Shown here: one piece after another, positions 1 to 10,300 of the stretch
Layout: the number at the start of each line of letters is the position of its first letter
How positions within the stretch are numbered: position 1 is the stretch's first letter
Assembly (NCBI GenBank): GCA_934045075.1
Contig: OW203732.1
Span: 3,699,501-3,763,500, forward strand
Source: Yponomeuta sedellus
Lineage: Eukaryota; Arthropoda; Insecta; Lepidoptera; Yponomeutidae
DNA: 64,000 bases
Direction of reading: 5' to 3'
Translations under genes and position numbers: made by a program
The notes under the pieces: model-generated
What the model was told of the DNA's origin: nothing
Seen by the model: only the letters and a program-made list of their open reading frames with translations
Databases searched by the model: none

Positions 1-340
1 TTGAAACATCTTAATATTTTTCTCTTATTATATTAGTTACCTACGTTATTTAATTTATGATTTTGCTCTTGTGCAAGATGACAAAAACTGTAGCCAGAAA
101 TACTTACCGGTCTTTATCCCTAGGAAATTTATAAACTTTCTTTTGGTACCCTTTGACCGGCTGCATCTTATTTTACAAATGGCACAAGTTCGACACCATC
201 CGATCAGTGCCATTATTAAAAGAAAATCACTAAACACTGTAGAACAAGATACACACAGCTAGATATTGAAAAAACATAAAACACAAAAATTTTAAACTAG
301 AAAACGTTCTAAGTGCCGCGTTCCGCCATATTTGTTGTGT
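1..340. other. Left edge, no gene seen
   Basis: AT-rich sequence with only short chance reading frames on both strands. I see no exon with paired splice signals and no recognisable repeat. Confidence 0.5.
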
Positions 341-344
341 TTTC

Positions 345-745
345 AGTTTGGCCTTTTTGCATCTACTTAATGAGATGATTTATACAGCGTCCAGTGGTAT
401 CTTCACTCACACTAGATGGGTGAAGGGACCACTCCGACGCTGTAGTGCCTGGGTCATGGTTTTATAGATGGTGTAGGCTTGCCCAGCACCTATACCATCC
501 TGACAGCTTAGTCGGCCTGGCCCACAGGAAAGACTAGTCAATACGTGCGGAGCCAACCAAGCCGCGGGTTTCCTCACGATGTTTTCCTTCACCGTTAGCG
601 TGTGGTATTGCGACTGCAAATTCGCAAATGTACGTAACTTTGAAATTAAACAAAGTCATTGGTACATGCCCGCACTCGGGATCGAACCTGGGGCTCTCGC
701 TTGCCAGTCTATGGTTCTACCCACTGAGCTACCACCGCTGTGTTT
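345..745 (-). mobile_element. Long tRNA-derived SINE (copy 1)
   Basis: Read on the - strand, the element opens with a tRNA-like head holding an A box (TGGTAGCTCAGTGGGTAG) and a B box (GGTTCGATCCC), spaced as in a tRNA. The body carries GGAAAACATCGTGAGGAAAC, a motif spread through lepidopteran genomes. A second, nearly identical copy of about 390 bp lies at 5651-6040 in the same orientation. Shorter relatives occur near 6895-6990, 15040-15070, 33410-33500, 36650-36760, 38240-38530, 55660-55870 and 59950-60125. Confidence 0.75.
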
Positions 746-891
746 CAGTTTGACATTGACAGCAAAAGAGCAAGTAGTATTATAGAGTGAGACAAATATA
801 TGTCTACCATTAAAACGGGGCTAAATGCGAACAAATAATTCAAAGTTCCTACTTGCGCTAGGCTGCACTGCCAAATCGAAGTACTTGGCAG

Positions 892-1725
892 CAGTGTTGC
901 CAACTCAGTATCTACAAAATATGCTAGATCGATGTCGAAAATATGCCAACTTTCTATTAAATATGCTAAATTAAAATGCCAACGTATGAATTAAATTGTT
1001 TGTTCATTTAAATGTTTCATAATCTAATTCTTACCTTGTAGACTTTTAGTCCGGATCTACTTACGGGTGTTGTTATATCGGAAAAGTCCGACCAGGTTTG
1101 GCTCCGATTAGCAGAGCTTAATCATAGTCGTCTCGTGTGAGACGAGCAACCGACGACGCTAGCTCCGTCTCTGCTCACCATGATTAAGCTCTGCGAATCG
1201 GAGCGAAACCTGGTCGGACTTTCCCGATATAACAACACCCGTAAGTAGATCCAGACTAAAAGTCTACAATGTGTTGTGCTTACGAAAGTTTTATAATTCT
1301 TACCTAATCTTATGCGGAATAATAGGATATCAGTCAAACAAAATATCAATATCCTCGTCATCATCATCAGTAACATCAACATTTGCAGCTGATGTTGAAG
1401 GTTAAGATCTGTCGTAAGTTTCTTTGCTACCAATACAGCGCAAATATTGCCATAACATAGACAATAAAAACAAAATAAACTGCTTTGATTGTCTATGACG
1501 CGGCACTAGGGAATCACTTAGAACAATATTCGCCTAAAGTGTCGCCGAATGAAAATATTAGTGATGGGCCGTAGAGTTACGCTCGGAAACATGTTATCGG
1601 TCACGTTATTGCGTAGGATAAAAAATGCTAAGAAATTATGCTTTATGCTAAAACCCAAATAAATATGCTAAACATAAAGAAAATATGCCAAATTTAGCAT
1701 AAAATATGCCAAATTGGCAACACTG
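892..1725. mobile_element. Non-autonomous hAT-like DNA transposon with 8-bp target duplication
   Basis: The ends are inverted: CAGTGTTGCCAA at the left and TTGGCAACACTG at the right. A perfect 8-bp direct repeat CTTGGCAG flanks them at 884-891 and 1726-1733, as expected for hAT-type insertion. The inside is rich in AATATGC(T/C)A repeats and encodes no transposase. A separate fold-back element is nested inside at about 1037-1293. Confidence 0.8.
1037..1293. mobile_element. Fold-back MITE nested in the hAT-like element
   Basis: Two roughly 90-bp arms (about 1038-1128 and 1172-1269) are near-perfect inverted repeats around a short centre. An 11-bp direct repeat AATTCTTACCT flanks the insertion at 1026-1036 and about 1295-1305. 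A second copy of the family is at 59577-59790. A third, at about 24930-25350, was split by another MITE. Confidence 0.7.
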
Positions 1726-1734
1726 CTTGGCAGC

Positions 1735-1910
1735 CTACTATGAGTGCGTTCCGAAATGCGATGAATTCGATTACAGCGCCTGTACATATAATATAAGTGC
1801 AGTAGGCACGAGAACCCTATTTCGTGCGAGATACTTTGGGACCAGACCACTAAAGGTCGAATTCGCGCTGTAATCGATTTCATCGCATCTCGGAACGCAG
1901 GGAAGCTGTT
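1735..1910. mobile_element. Short fold-back MITE
   Basis: Inverted arms of about 33 bp, each beginning or ending with GCGTTCCG/CGGAACGC and containing ATTACAGCGC or its complement, bracket a centre of roughly 100 bp. There is no coding capacity. It lies directly beside the right target duplication of the hAT-like element. Confidence 0.55.
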
Positions 1911-2250
1911 ATTTTCTAAACATCTCTTATTCGGTAGCTTAGTGGTAACCAAAGGTAATCAATTTGACAATTGAGGGTGGTACGTTTTGAATAATAAAAC
2001 ATCACACTTGATTGCGTTTCACATTATAGTTCCTGTCAAGAAATTCTTATCGCCATGTAATAGTCTTTATTTGCTAAATCCAAGGGACTTATTTCGTGAC
2101 TAAATTTTTCTCTGTCTAATACGTACGTGGTTGGCGACGTTTCGATTTAACGAGACAAACATGTGTCAAGTGTTCATTTTATAAAGCTCCTTCTATGCTT
2201 TAGTTCTTATTCTGCGTATACGCTCAGGCCCAGTCTATTCTATTCTCTGT

Positions 2251-2493
2251 CTACGGGTTCCACGGTCGTCCGTGTTCCACGGATGTAAAGTGCTCAGAAT
2301 AATAAATTGTTCTGAGGTTTTGTTCTGTGGGTTGTTCCCTTCCGATGATCAAGCTAGTCTGTGAATAGGACATTAGCCATCTTTCTCTTGCACGTGTCAA
2401 GTGTATCTCTCTATCCTGTTGCCAAGACCACAAACCACAAACCGTGCCATAAACAACAGCCAACACGAATAAAGCCGATTGTACTATTCGCAT
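2251..2493 (-). CDS. Candidate small secreted protein, 80 aa, single exon
   Basis: The frame opens with a short basic start (MRIVQSALF) and a hydrophobic run to about residue 20, which looks like a cleavable signal peptide with small residues near VCG. The mature part is about 58 residues, rich in Arg, Glu, Gln and Trp, with one Trp pair at the start and an Arg-Pro-Trp-Asn-Pro C-terminus. It has no cysteine pairs and I recognise no family. An AATAAA lies downstream on this strand near 2070. An 80-codon frame can occur by chance, so this is a candidate only. Confidence 0.35.
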   Translation of the reverse strand: MRIVQSALFVLAVVYGTVCGLWSWQQDREIHLTRARERWLMSYSQTSLIIGREQPTEQNLRTIYYSEHFTSVEHGRPWNP

Positions 2494-2854
2494 CTCTTTT
2501 TGTCTTTAGAGATTTTTTAATCTTTCCTCGCACTCGCTCGCAAATAAATAAATACCTATCTAGGGGGTACTGTGTACAAAAGTTTTTGTTTTTGATAGTT
2601 TTGATAGAGTTCGAGGAAAAGCAAACAAATTGAATATTTGAATAGAATAGCATGTCGGTCATCATAGTTGTGGCAATAGTCTAAAGAAAATTCCTCGACA
2701 TTATCCAACAGTAAACGAAAACATAAAAGGTGAGTCTGAGATAAATTTTGACAATGAATCACCATTCACCAGGCATATCAACCTTATCACCATCCTACAT
2801 GTTGTGCCTAATATCATAAAAAAACGAAATTAATGCTATTTCTACGTACATTAC

Positions 2855-2995
2855 TGCCACGATCCTGACAAACATCGGTTGGTGGTTAAAATTGATCTGC
2901 ATGCACATACGCTGGTTCTGGATACTTATTATCTTGCCCTTGCTTCATACATCCTCTATTTGTTTAATGTATGTCTGCTTGGAACGACAGTTCAA
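2855..2995 (+). repeat. Decayed copy of the GATCCTGACAGATC dispersed repeat
   Basis: Shares with 6070-6370 and 7840-8050 the order CACGATCCTGACA, then TGCATGCACGCAC, then TAATACATCCCCTATTTGGT, then ATGTCCGCCTGGGACG, here with many changes. The family has a CCTGTATCCC..AGGGGTAGGCAGAGACCAGG head. Other fragments are at 24030-24070, 25430-25600, 34505-34565 and 41225-41490. Confidence 0.5.
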
Positions 2996-3344
2996 CATAC
3001 TATACCAGATCCTAATGTGTGTATACTTTGGTCCATTAAGCTTTGGTCTGAATCACAGAGGATAGAAGGAATGTAAATAGAAAATTATTTTAATTGAAAT
3101 AACATTAAAATCCGAATTTTTAGCCTCTAAATAGGTTTTTAAAATTGTCCTTGGTATGGGTTAGAGCATTAAAAAGAATATCCATGTGGGTTATATTCGT
3201 TATGATAGCATTCCGATGTAAAACCTAACTTCAAAGTATGGTACTTGGGGCTGCAAGTGATGCAAATTAGTTCAGCCAGATGTTGCTACCTGTACGTAAT
3301 ACAAAGAGTACTGTGAAGAGGTTCGAAATTTCACTAAAATTGTG

Positions 3345-3465
3345 ATTGAGTGTGTCGCCCATTGGCTTAATTGGGAGAGCACTGGCACAGTTAGCCGGGG
3401 GTCGCGGATTTAAGTACCGGCATGGATGAAATTTTTAGCCTCTAAATAGGTTTTTAACATTAAAA
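3345..3465 (+). repeat. Decayed tRNA-like CTATTTAGAGGC element
   Basis: Retains the tRNA-like core with changes in both promoter boxes (TTGGGAGAGC in the A-box region, GATTTAAGTACC in place of the B box). It ends in the family tail TAGCCTCTAAATAGGTTTTT. It is an older copy of the family seen intact at 16550-16712. Confidence 0.65.
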
Positions 3466-3549
3466 TGTAAAAATTAAGAAAAGATAAAAATATTCTTTAT
3501 TGTACACCAGGAAAAAACAAACATAAAATAAACACAAAGATACAGTGCA

Positions 3550-3840
3550 ATTGGCGGCCTTTTTGCGCTGCCCTCCCTACCATTTTTTGAAGCAGAAGCA
3601 ACACATGAACACTCCACCACCGATACCAATACTTGTGTGAGAAAATATACTTTTATGTGCTAACCGCATGGTGCTTGTGGGATTTTGGGCAGAATTTAGC
3701 AAAGTAATTTTCACATTTTAGTGCCAGATAGGATTTCCGCAAAGTAACGCCTGATTCTATGCAATGTCTTAAATGAAATAAATTTTATTTCAACATAAAG
3801 AATGTACATTCTGTTTGCTGGATGTCAATGTACTATGTAA
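3550..3840. repeat. Dispersed repeat also present in TMC intron 4
   Basis: The segment with AACCGCATGGTGCTTGTGGG, GAATTTAGCAAAGTAATTTT and TTTCCGCAAAGTAACGCCTG recurs at about 12945-13130 and in part at 42800-42860. Its end, with ACATTGTACATTGACA and GACGTTGAAATAAA, recurs at 13340-13410 and 53705-53790. It has no coding content that I can recognise. Confidence 0.5.
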
Positions 3841-3869
3841 AATGAAAGCCGCTGCCTTTGGCCTGTATT

Positions 3870-4160
3870 ATAGTGGAGAAAAAGGCCGCCTCAAATGGTT
3901 TTTTGCTGTGTTGTGTCAGCCTAGAGAATAGCACCAACCCAAATTCTTCCCCCGTGTGTTGTAAAAGGCGACTAAGGGACTCAAACCGGAGGGTGGGCAG
4001 CAGCGCCCCCTGCAGTACAATTCTACCAAACTGCGATCCCCAACCCGCATGCCCAGCGTGGGGATTATGGGCATTACCCCCTAATGATGGCACAACCTTG
4101 CGCTCATTAGGGGGGGGCTATGTCCAGCAGTGGACTAATATAGCCTGAAGAAGAAGAAGA
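3870..4160 (+). mobile_element. SINE-like element with RTE-type GAAGAAGAAGAA tail
   Basis: About 290 bp, including AAAAGGCGACTAAGGGACTC and GGGCTATGTCCAGCAGTGGA and ending in GCCTGAAGAAGAAGAAG. Related copies: 6405-6515 (-), 17325-17595 (+), 27280-27492 (+), 33515-33700 (-), 47795-48050 (-) and 55965-56140 (+). The last 50 bp match the 3' end of the RTE LINE fragment at 57262-57570, which suggests mobilisation by that LINE. Confidence 0.65.
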
Positions 4161-4201
4161 AAATTATTTTTATACATTATGCATTTTCTAATCCATAACA
4201 G

Positions 4202-4352
4202 GAATACCTCATTAGGATGGACGACGAAGACGTGCTAAATGCTCAAGACCTGAAGCATCAGGCCACTGGTGTCCGTCGGGCGCTGACCACACGGAACAAT
4301 GCCGCTCGACAGGTCGCTGTCAACTTCATGCCCTCGCGGCAGCTTCCATATA
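4202..4352 (+). CDS. Tmc7-like: TMC exon 1 (coding from 4217)
   Basis: The acceptor CATAACAG precedes 4202, so at least one non-coding exon lies upstream. The first ATG, at 4217, opens [15 protein letters not shown] and gives residues 1-45. The exon ends before GTGAGT in phase 1, which matches the two bases supplied by exon 2. No in-frame stop occurs between 4202 and the ATG, so an earlier start in an unseen exon is possible. Confidence 0.8.
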
Positions 4353-7300
4353 GTGAGTTGCACAGTTCATTTATAAAACCACATTAATCCAAGTCGGGGG
4401 AGACTTCGACTTAGACAGCGCAGCGTAGGACGTCATCTAGTTCGCTTAAGCTGATAATCTGAGGCCGATTGTATGGAAGATAACATGCTAGAGGGTCAAG
4501 ACCTGACGCATCAGACCACTGGTGTTCGTCGGGCGCTCACCACGCGGAACATTGCTGCCCGACAGAGCGCCGTCGCCGCCGATCGCCGTCAATTATACGC
4601 CGTCTTATAGTGTCATTATCAACCCTTGTATGTCCCCACTGCTGGGGCACGGGTCTCTTCCTGCATCGCAGGAAGGTTAGGCCATACTCCACCACGGGGG
4701 CCAAGTCCGGGTTGGTGGAGGATTGTAAGACAGTGGCGGGCCTTACTGTCAGAAGTTATCAAGCCGCCCATAAGGCCTCTGACATGACTTAACGACTGCC
4801 ATTATATGACAGCCGGCGCCGCGGCTTAACGTGCCTAGTGAAGCACGGAAGCGCTCGGAAAAATGCCACTAGCGGTAGTCACGGGACGCTCACCCATCCC
4901 GTACCTGACCGCGCCTGTTGTTGCTTAACCAAGTGATTGATTCCAATCACTCGGTTCGCCCAGGCCATGAGCGCTTTATAGTGTACTATACATTTATTAT
5001 TATAAGAACATTCGTCCATTAGTGGCCCATTCGTCCTTCCATACGAGACAGTGAGCCTTTCAAAGAACCAATATTCGTAATAGCACCACGACAGCGACAC
5101 TCTTACTGGCATTCTTGCTGGGGATGACATTTCGATGTACGCGTAGTCGAGTCTTCCTACTTGTTAAACTGTGGGTTGATCGGCTTTGCAATGTCCATCG
5201 AATTTTCGTAGTAAACAATGAATTGTAGTTCAATGAAACTGAGTGCTTAGTGCGAGTTTTTTTCACTACTCTATCGCGTTAACGTAAACTCATATTTCTA
5301 TGGCATCGAGGAAGCGCCACCTAGCGACAAGTATGGAAATTAAAATTGCTGAGTGCGAGTTGTAATGGTTTACGTTGAGAAGTGAACACGTTTACCAGCC
5401 AAAACACGAATAAACGCGAGTACGAGTTGTACTGTGACAGCGTTTTGCCAGTTCGAACGGTTAACTTACTCATACTCACTACTCAATGCTCGATTAACGC
5501 GGTAGTAAAGTTATTCGATTGGATTGGATTCGAGTCAAACTCGCACTAAGCACACTGGCCATTGGCGTGTGATGTGATGTGTAAGTGCCATGCCAAATCC
5601 ATGCCTATAAATTTTGCAAGATTATCAAGGTTCCAACTTTCTAGTAATATTGGCCTTTTTGCATCTGCTTAATGAGATGATTTATACAGCGTCCAGTGGT
5701 ATCTTCACTCACACTAGATGGGTGAAGGGACCACTCCGACGCTGTAGTGCCTGTGACATGGTTTTATAGATGGTGTAGACTTGCCCAGCACCTATACCAT
5801 CCTGACAGCTTAGTCGGCCTAGCCCACAGGAAAGACTAGTCACTACGTGCGGAGCCAACCAAGCCGCGGGTTTCCTCACGATGTTTTCCTTTACGGTTAG
5901 CGTGTGGTATTGCGACTACAAATTCGCAAATGTACGTAACTTTGAAATTAAACAAAGCCATGGTACATGCCCGCACTCGGGATCGAACCTGGGCTCTCGC
6001 TTGCCAGTCCATGGTTCTACCCACTGAGCTACCACCGCTTCTAATACCGCTTCAACTTTCTAATACGTATAAAAATTCAAGCCTGTATCCCGGAGGGGTA
6101 GGCAGAGACCAGGGTCCGCCACTTACGATCCTGACAGATCTGTTTGACCTCATCGACATTTATTCAATCATGCATTTGTTCATTCATACGTAGTAATTTA
6201 TACTCTAAGCATTCATTAGTCGTGTCGTTGTATGCACGCACGCCGGTTTCGCGTACTTTTTATAATACATCCTCCATTTGGTCGAAGTATATCCGCCTGG
6301 GACACCCCTCACCGGCCTTTCCATCACAGAGCTTCCACCTATATTTTCTCTCGTCAATATTTATTTCTTCATTCACATGCCGTAACCCACGTAACATTCC
6401 TTTCTCTTCTTCTTCAGGCTATATTTGTCCACTGCTGGACATAGCCCTCTCCTAGTGAGCGCCACAGCACAAGGTTGTGCCATCATTCCGGGGTAATGCC
6501 CATAATCCTCACGACACCACACAGGATTCCTTTCTCAATGGATTCCAATCTAGGTCTTTTGGAGATGAGAATGATGAGATGATTATGTTCTCGCTATCTA
6601 ATGTGTTTTAAATTTTACAGTTATCGAGTAATCGACGACCAAAACACACTACTTTTTATCACTAAACGACTCAATCATCCACTTTAGTGGTTATCTGAAA
6701 GAGGTCGAAAACATGATACGACGCCGACACTTTATCCGTTTTATTGAAATTGCCCAATGAAAACGCGTGAATCGTTTTTGGAATAACCCCTGTGAAATTC
6801 TAATCCAACTAGAAAGATTGCATTTTTCTTCCGTTTTGTTTCTCCCATTATATAAAGTATAAATAATGAAAAAACTTACTTTAAATATACGTAATGCACA
6901 GTCGGTGGAACAATGGACTCGGAAGCGAGAGACCCAGGTTCGATTCCCACTGTTGACTTTGTTTTCTAAGTTATGTACATTTGGGAATAGTATTTTCTAA
7001 GGTTAACACCGAGCACTAGACATAATTAAAACTGTTTTTATACGGATTTATGCTCGTTTATTACATTTTTACAATTTTGCGACGTTTCGGCACTTTTTCA
7101 GGTGCCGTGGTCTCGGATGACTGAGGTGACAGGCGTCTTTTAGAAAGCATTAACGGTTAGTTTACTACCCTCGGCAAAAATTACATCCGAGACCACGGCA
7201 CCTGAAAAAGTGCCGAAACGTCGGAAAATTGTAAAAACAAGCATAAATCCGTATAAAAACAGTTTCAATAACATTTGTTAAGTTATATTAGCAATAATAC

Positions 7301-10300
7301 TCGCTAACGGTCAAGGAAAACATCTTGAGGAAAACTGAGTGACTGAGGTGTGCAAAACCCTCCACCAACCCGGACTCGACCCCATGGTGGAGTATGGCCC
7401 AATCTTCCCTACAGACCCGTGACAGTTCGAGAAGATTCCGGAGATTTTCTCTTTGAGAGGTGCACATACCCCTTCATCTCCGCACCCGGACAGTATCACG
7501 AAAGTATCACCAACACCCCCCAAATATTGAATCGCAGACACGCTGAGACTCCGTCGCCACAACTCGGAGCACAATGCCCTGCTGGAGGAATTGGACTCTG
7601 GCGGGGAACAGACCGCGGACCAGCAGGCCAATTACATCGTGCGGGGCCTGGAGCAGCACAAACAGCTGATGGAAGACAACCCCGAGGCTGAGGAGCTGAG
7701 AAGGTAGACCACGCAATCGAGCTGGGGATTTTTGTCCTAAGGCTGAGTTTACTTCCGGGATCCCTCTTGCTCGCATATTGTAACACATGCTTAATGATTG
7801 TAAAAGAATAACTACAATACACATACATAGGTACATAACCTCACGCCTGTATCCCAGAGGGTTAGGCAGAGACAAGGGACTGCCACTTGACACGATCCTG
7901 ACAGATCACCTACGCTTCATCAACGTTCATAAGTCGTTGCATGCACGCACGCCGTTTCCGGTTACTTTTTATCTTTCCCTTTGCTAATACATCCCCTATT
8001 TGGTCGATGTATGTCCGCCTGGGACGTCCCTTACCAGCCCTTCCGCTCACATTCGCAATATTATATTAGTTTCGTCAATAACTACAATACTTTGGTCATA
8101 TCATGCTCAGTCACAGATACAATCTTCTGCAACTCGTGGCCGCAGAAAAATATCGTTACTCCAAAATCTTGCAGAGTGGTTCAACGCGAGAAACATAGAA
8201 CTCCGTCTCTTATTTCCTTTAGCAACTTTCCGTCATAAGGTTGTCTGGATGAAATTGCGTTTAGCATAAAGGTCGCCAATATATTGTACTTTGTATCTTT
8301 ACATGTTTTATAATATGTGCTCTGGTGTACAATAAAGAATATTCTTATCTTATCTTCTGAGCCGCAACATTACGGGATTAAATGGCTACAATGAGAGCCG
8401 ACCTCCGATAGAAGATGGCACCAAAAGAAGAAGAGGAAAAGAATAACATATTTACTTACTCCGCTGGCTTATGCCAACCAACACGCTTATGCCGAATTCG
8501 CCACTTGTTTCTGTCCTGCGTGGTTTCTTGCCATTCGCCCGTAGCCCGTACTGTCAACTCAGCGACAGTTGCTTATTACTGTCCCATATCAACCCTTTAT
8601 ATGGCCCCACTGCTGAGGCACGGGTCTCTTTCCGCATTAGGGGTTAATACTTCACGGGGACCAAGTCCGGGTTGGTGGAGGATTGTAAGGCAGTCGCGGG
8701 CCTTACTGTCAGAAGTCATCTAGCCTCTCATAAGATCTTAGACATGGGTTAACGACTGTCAATACATGACAGCCGGCACCAACGGCTTAACGGGAATTGC
8801 GAAGCACGTAAGCGTATCGTCACTAGCGGTAGTCACGGGATGGTCACCTCACCGCGCCTGTTTTTGCTTACCCCAAGTGATTGATTCCAATCACTCACGT
8901 GGCATCCATTAGGCCACCAGCGCTTCTAATACGTTTTAAAAGATATCTTGTATCCTTTTGTCTTTTACAGGGAGGCACTCAGGGACCTGGCTCAAGGCCT
9001 CACGATGAAGAGGCACGTCCGGGCGAAGCTCTCCGCTTCAGTCAGCAACAGATCGGACAGGAAGCCCATCTCCGTGTGGAAGAGATTCAAGTACCGATGC
9101 AGTTTTGCTTCTAAAAGGGTGAGTTTGATCCAGGAATGATGGTTTCCGGTTGAAAGCGCTGAAAGGAAATGTGGTAGGTTGAGATGACGCTCATCTCGAA
9201 GTTAAGTTATGTAGAACAACATCTTACAGTAAAAAATTGCGTTTATAACAAATTACCAACAGATATCAAGCTGCTCCCTGGTGATCGATTCCTCAAAGCT
9301 TTGTAACAATATTTACTTATTATGTGTCCATACAATCTAAACGAATATTATGAAAATTGTAAATAGATTTTTATTATGTAACTTGGTTATTATTGTGTCG
9401 AAATATTAGTTGACTTCCTATTTAATTGATTGATTTACGAATGTTAATTGCTGAATTTATCAAATATTAGTGTACTTATTTAAGCATGCTATATATGAAG
9501 TTAAAATTTTAATAATTTTACAATTGCTATGCCAATATCGGTAAAATTACATTAGCACTACAATTTTATCCATGTAACATCATAATGTACTGTAATTTAT
9601 GGCAATAAATTGGATTGATTGATTGATTAACAAAGACAGAAAATACGCTTTCTCACTCACCCCATTTAACGTCATCATCATTATCATCTAAGGTTAACCC
9701 GAGCACTAGACATAATAAAAACCGTATTTAAAAAAAAAAGATAAAAAAAATTATTTAAACCACTTACTAACAAATTGTATATTTTTCCCATTACATAAAA
9801 GTATGATTAGCTTAAGTATTAATCTATAAAATGGTTGATATTAACAATCAAAGGTTCACCGTTGGTCCCCACACTAGACGGGAATCTGTATAGTGAGGAC
9901 CTGGTTGTGAAGGATTTACCGAGTTAAAAATTTGGCGACTTTTACAGTTTCATATTTTTACATAGGTACTAAATTATAAACAAGAACAGTGGCATAAAAA
10001 TATTGAGCAAATTATAAAATAAAAAAAAAAAAGAAATTGTTAAGTAGAAAACAAAAAAGATAAAACATAATTATTGCGAGTTCAGTATTACAGTTGTGTG
10101 AGAGTGGTGATGGGTGTTAGTTGTGTGTGTAGTATTTCTGTGTGATGTGATGAGTGGGAGGAAGTGTGTGATTTTGTGAGAATAATAGTAGGTTATGTAA
10201 TGATTTTTAGGATATCCTCAGTTGCAGCATAGCCTAAGCCAATAAGGTGGGTGAAAACATTCCGCTTGGCTTCATTGAGGGTGCAATTCTTTAACTCACA

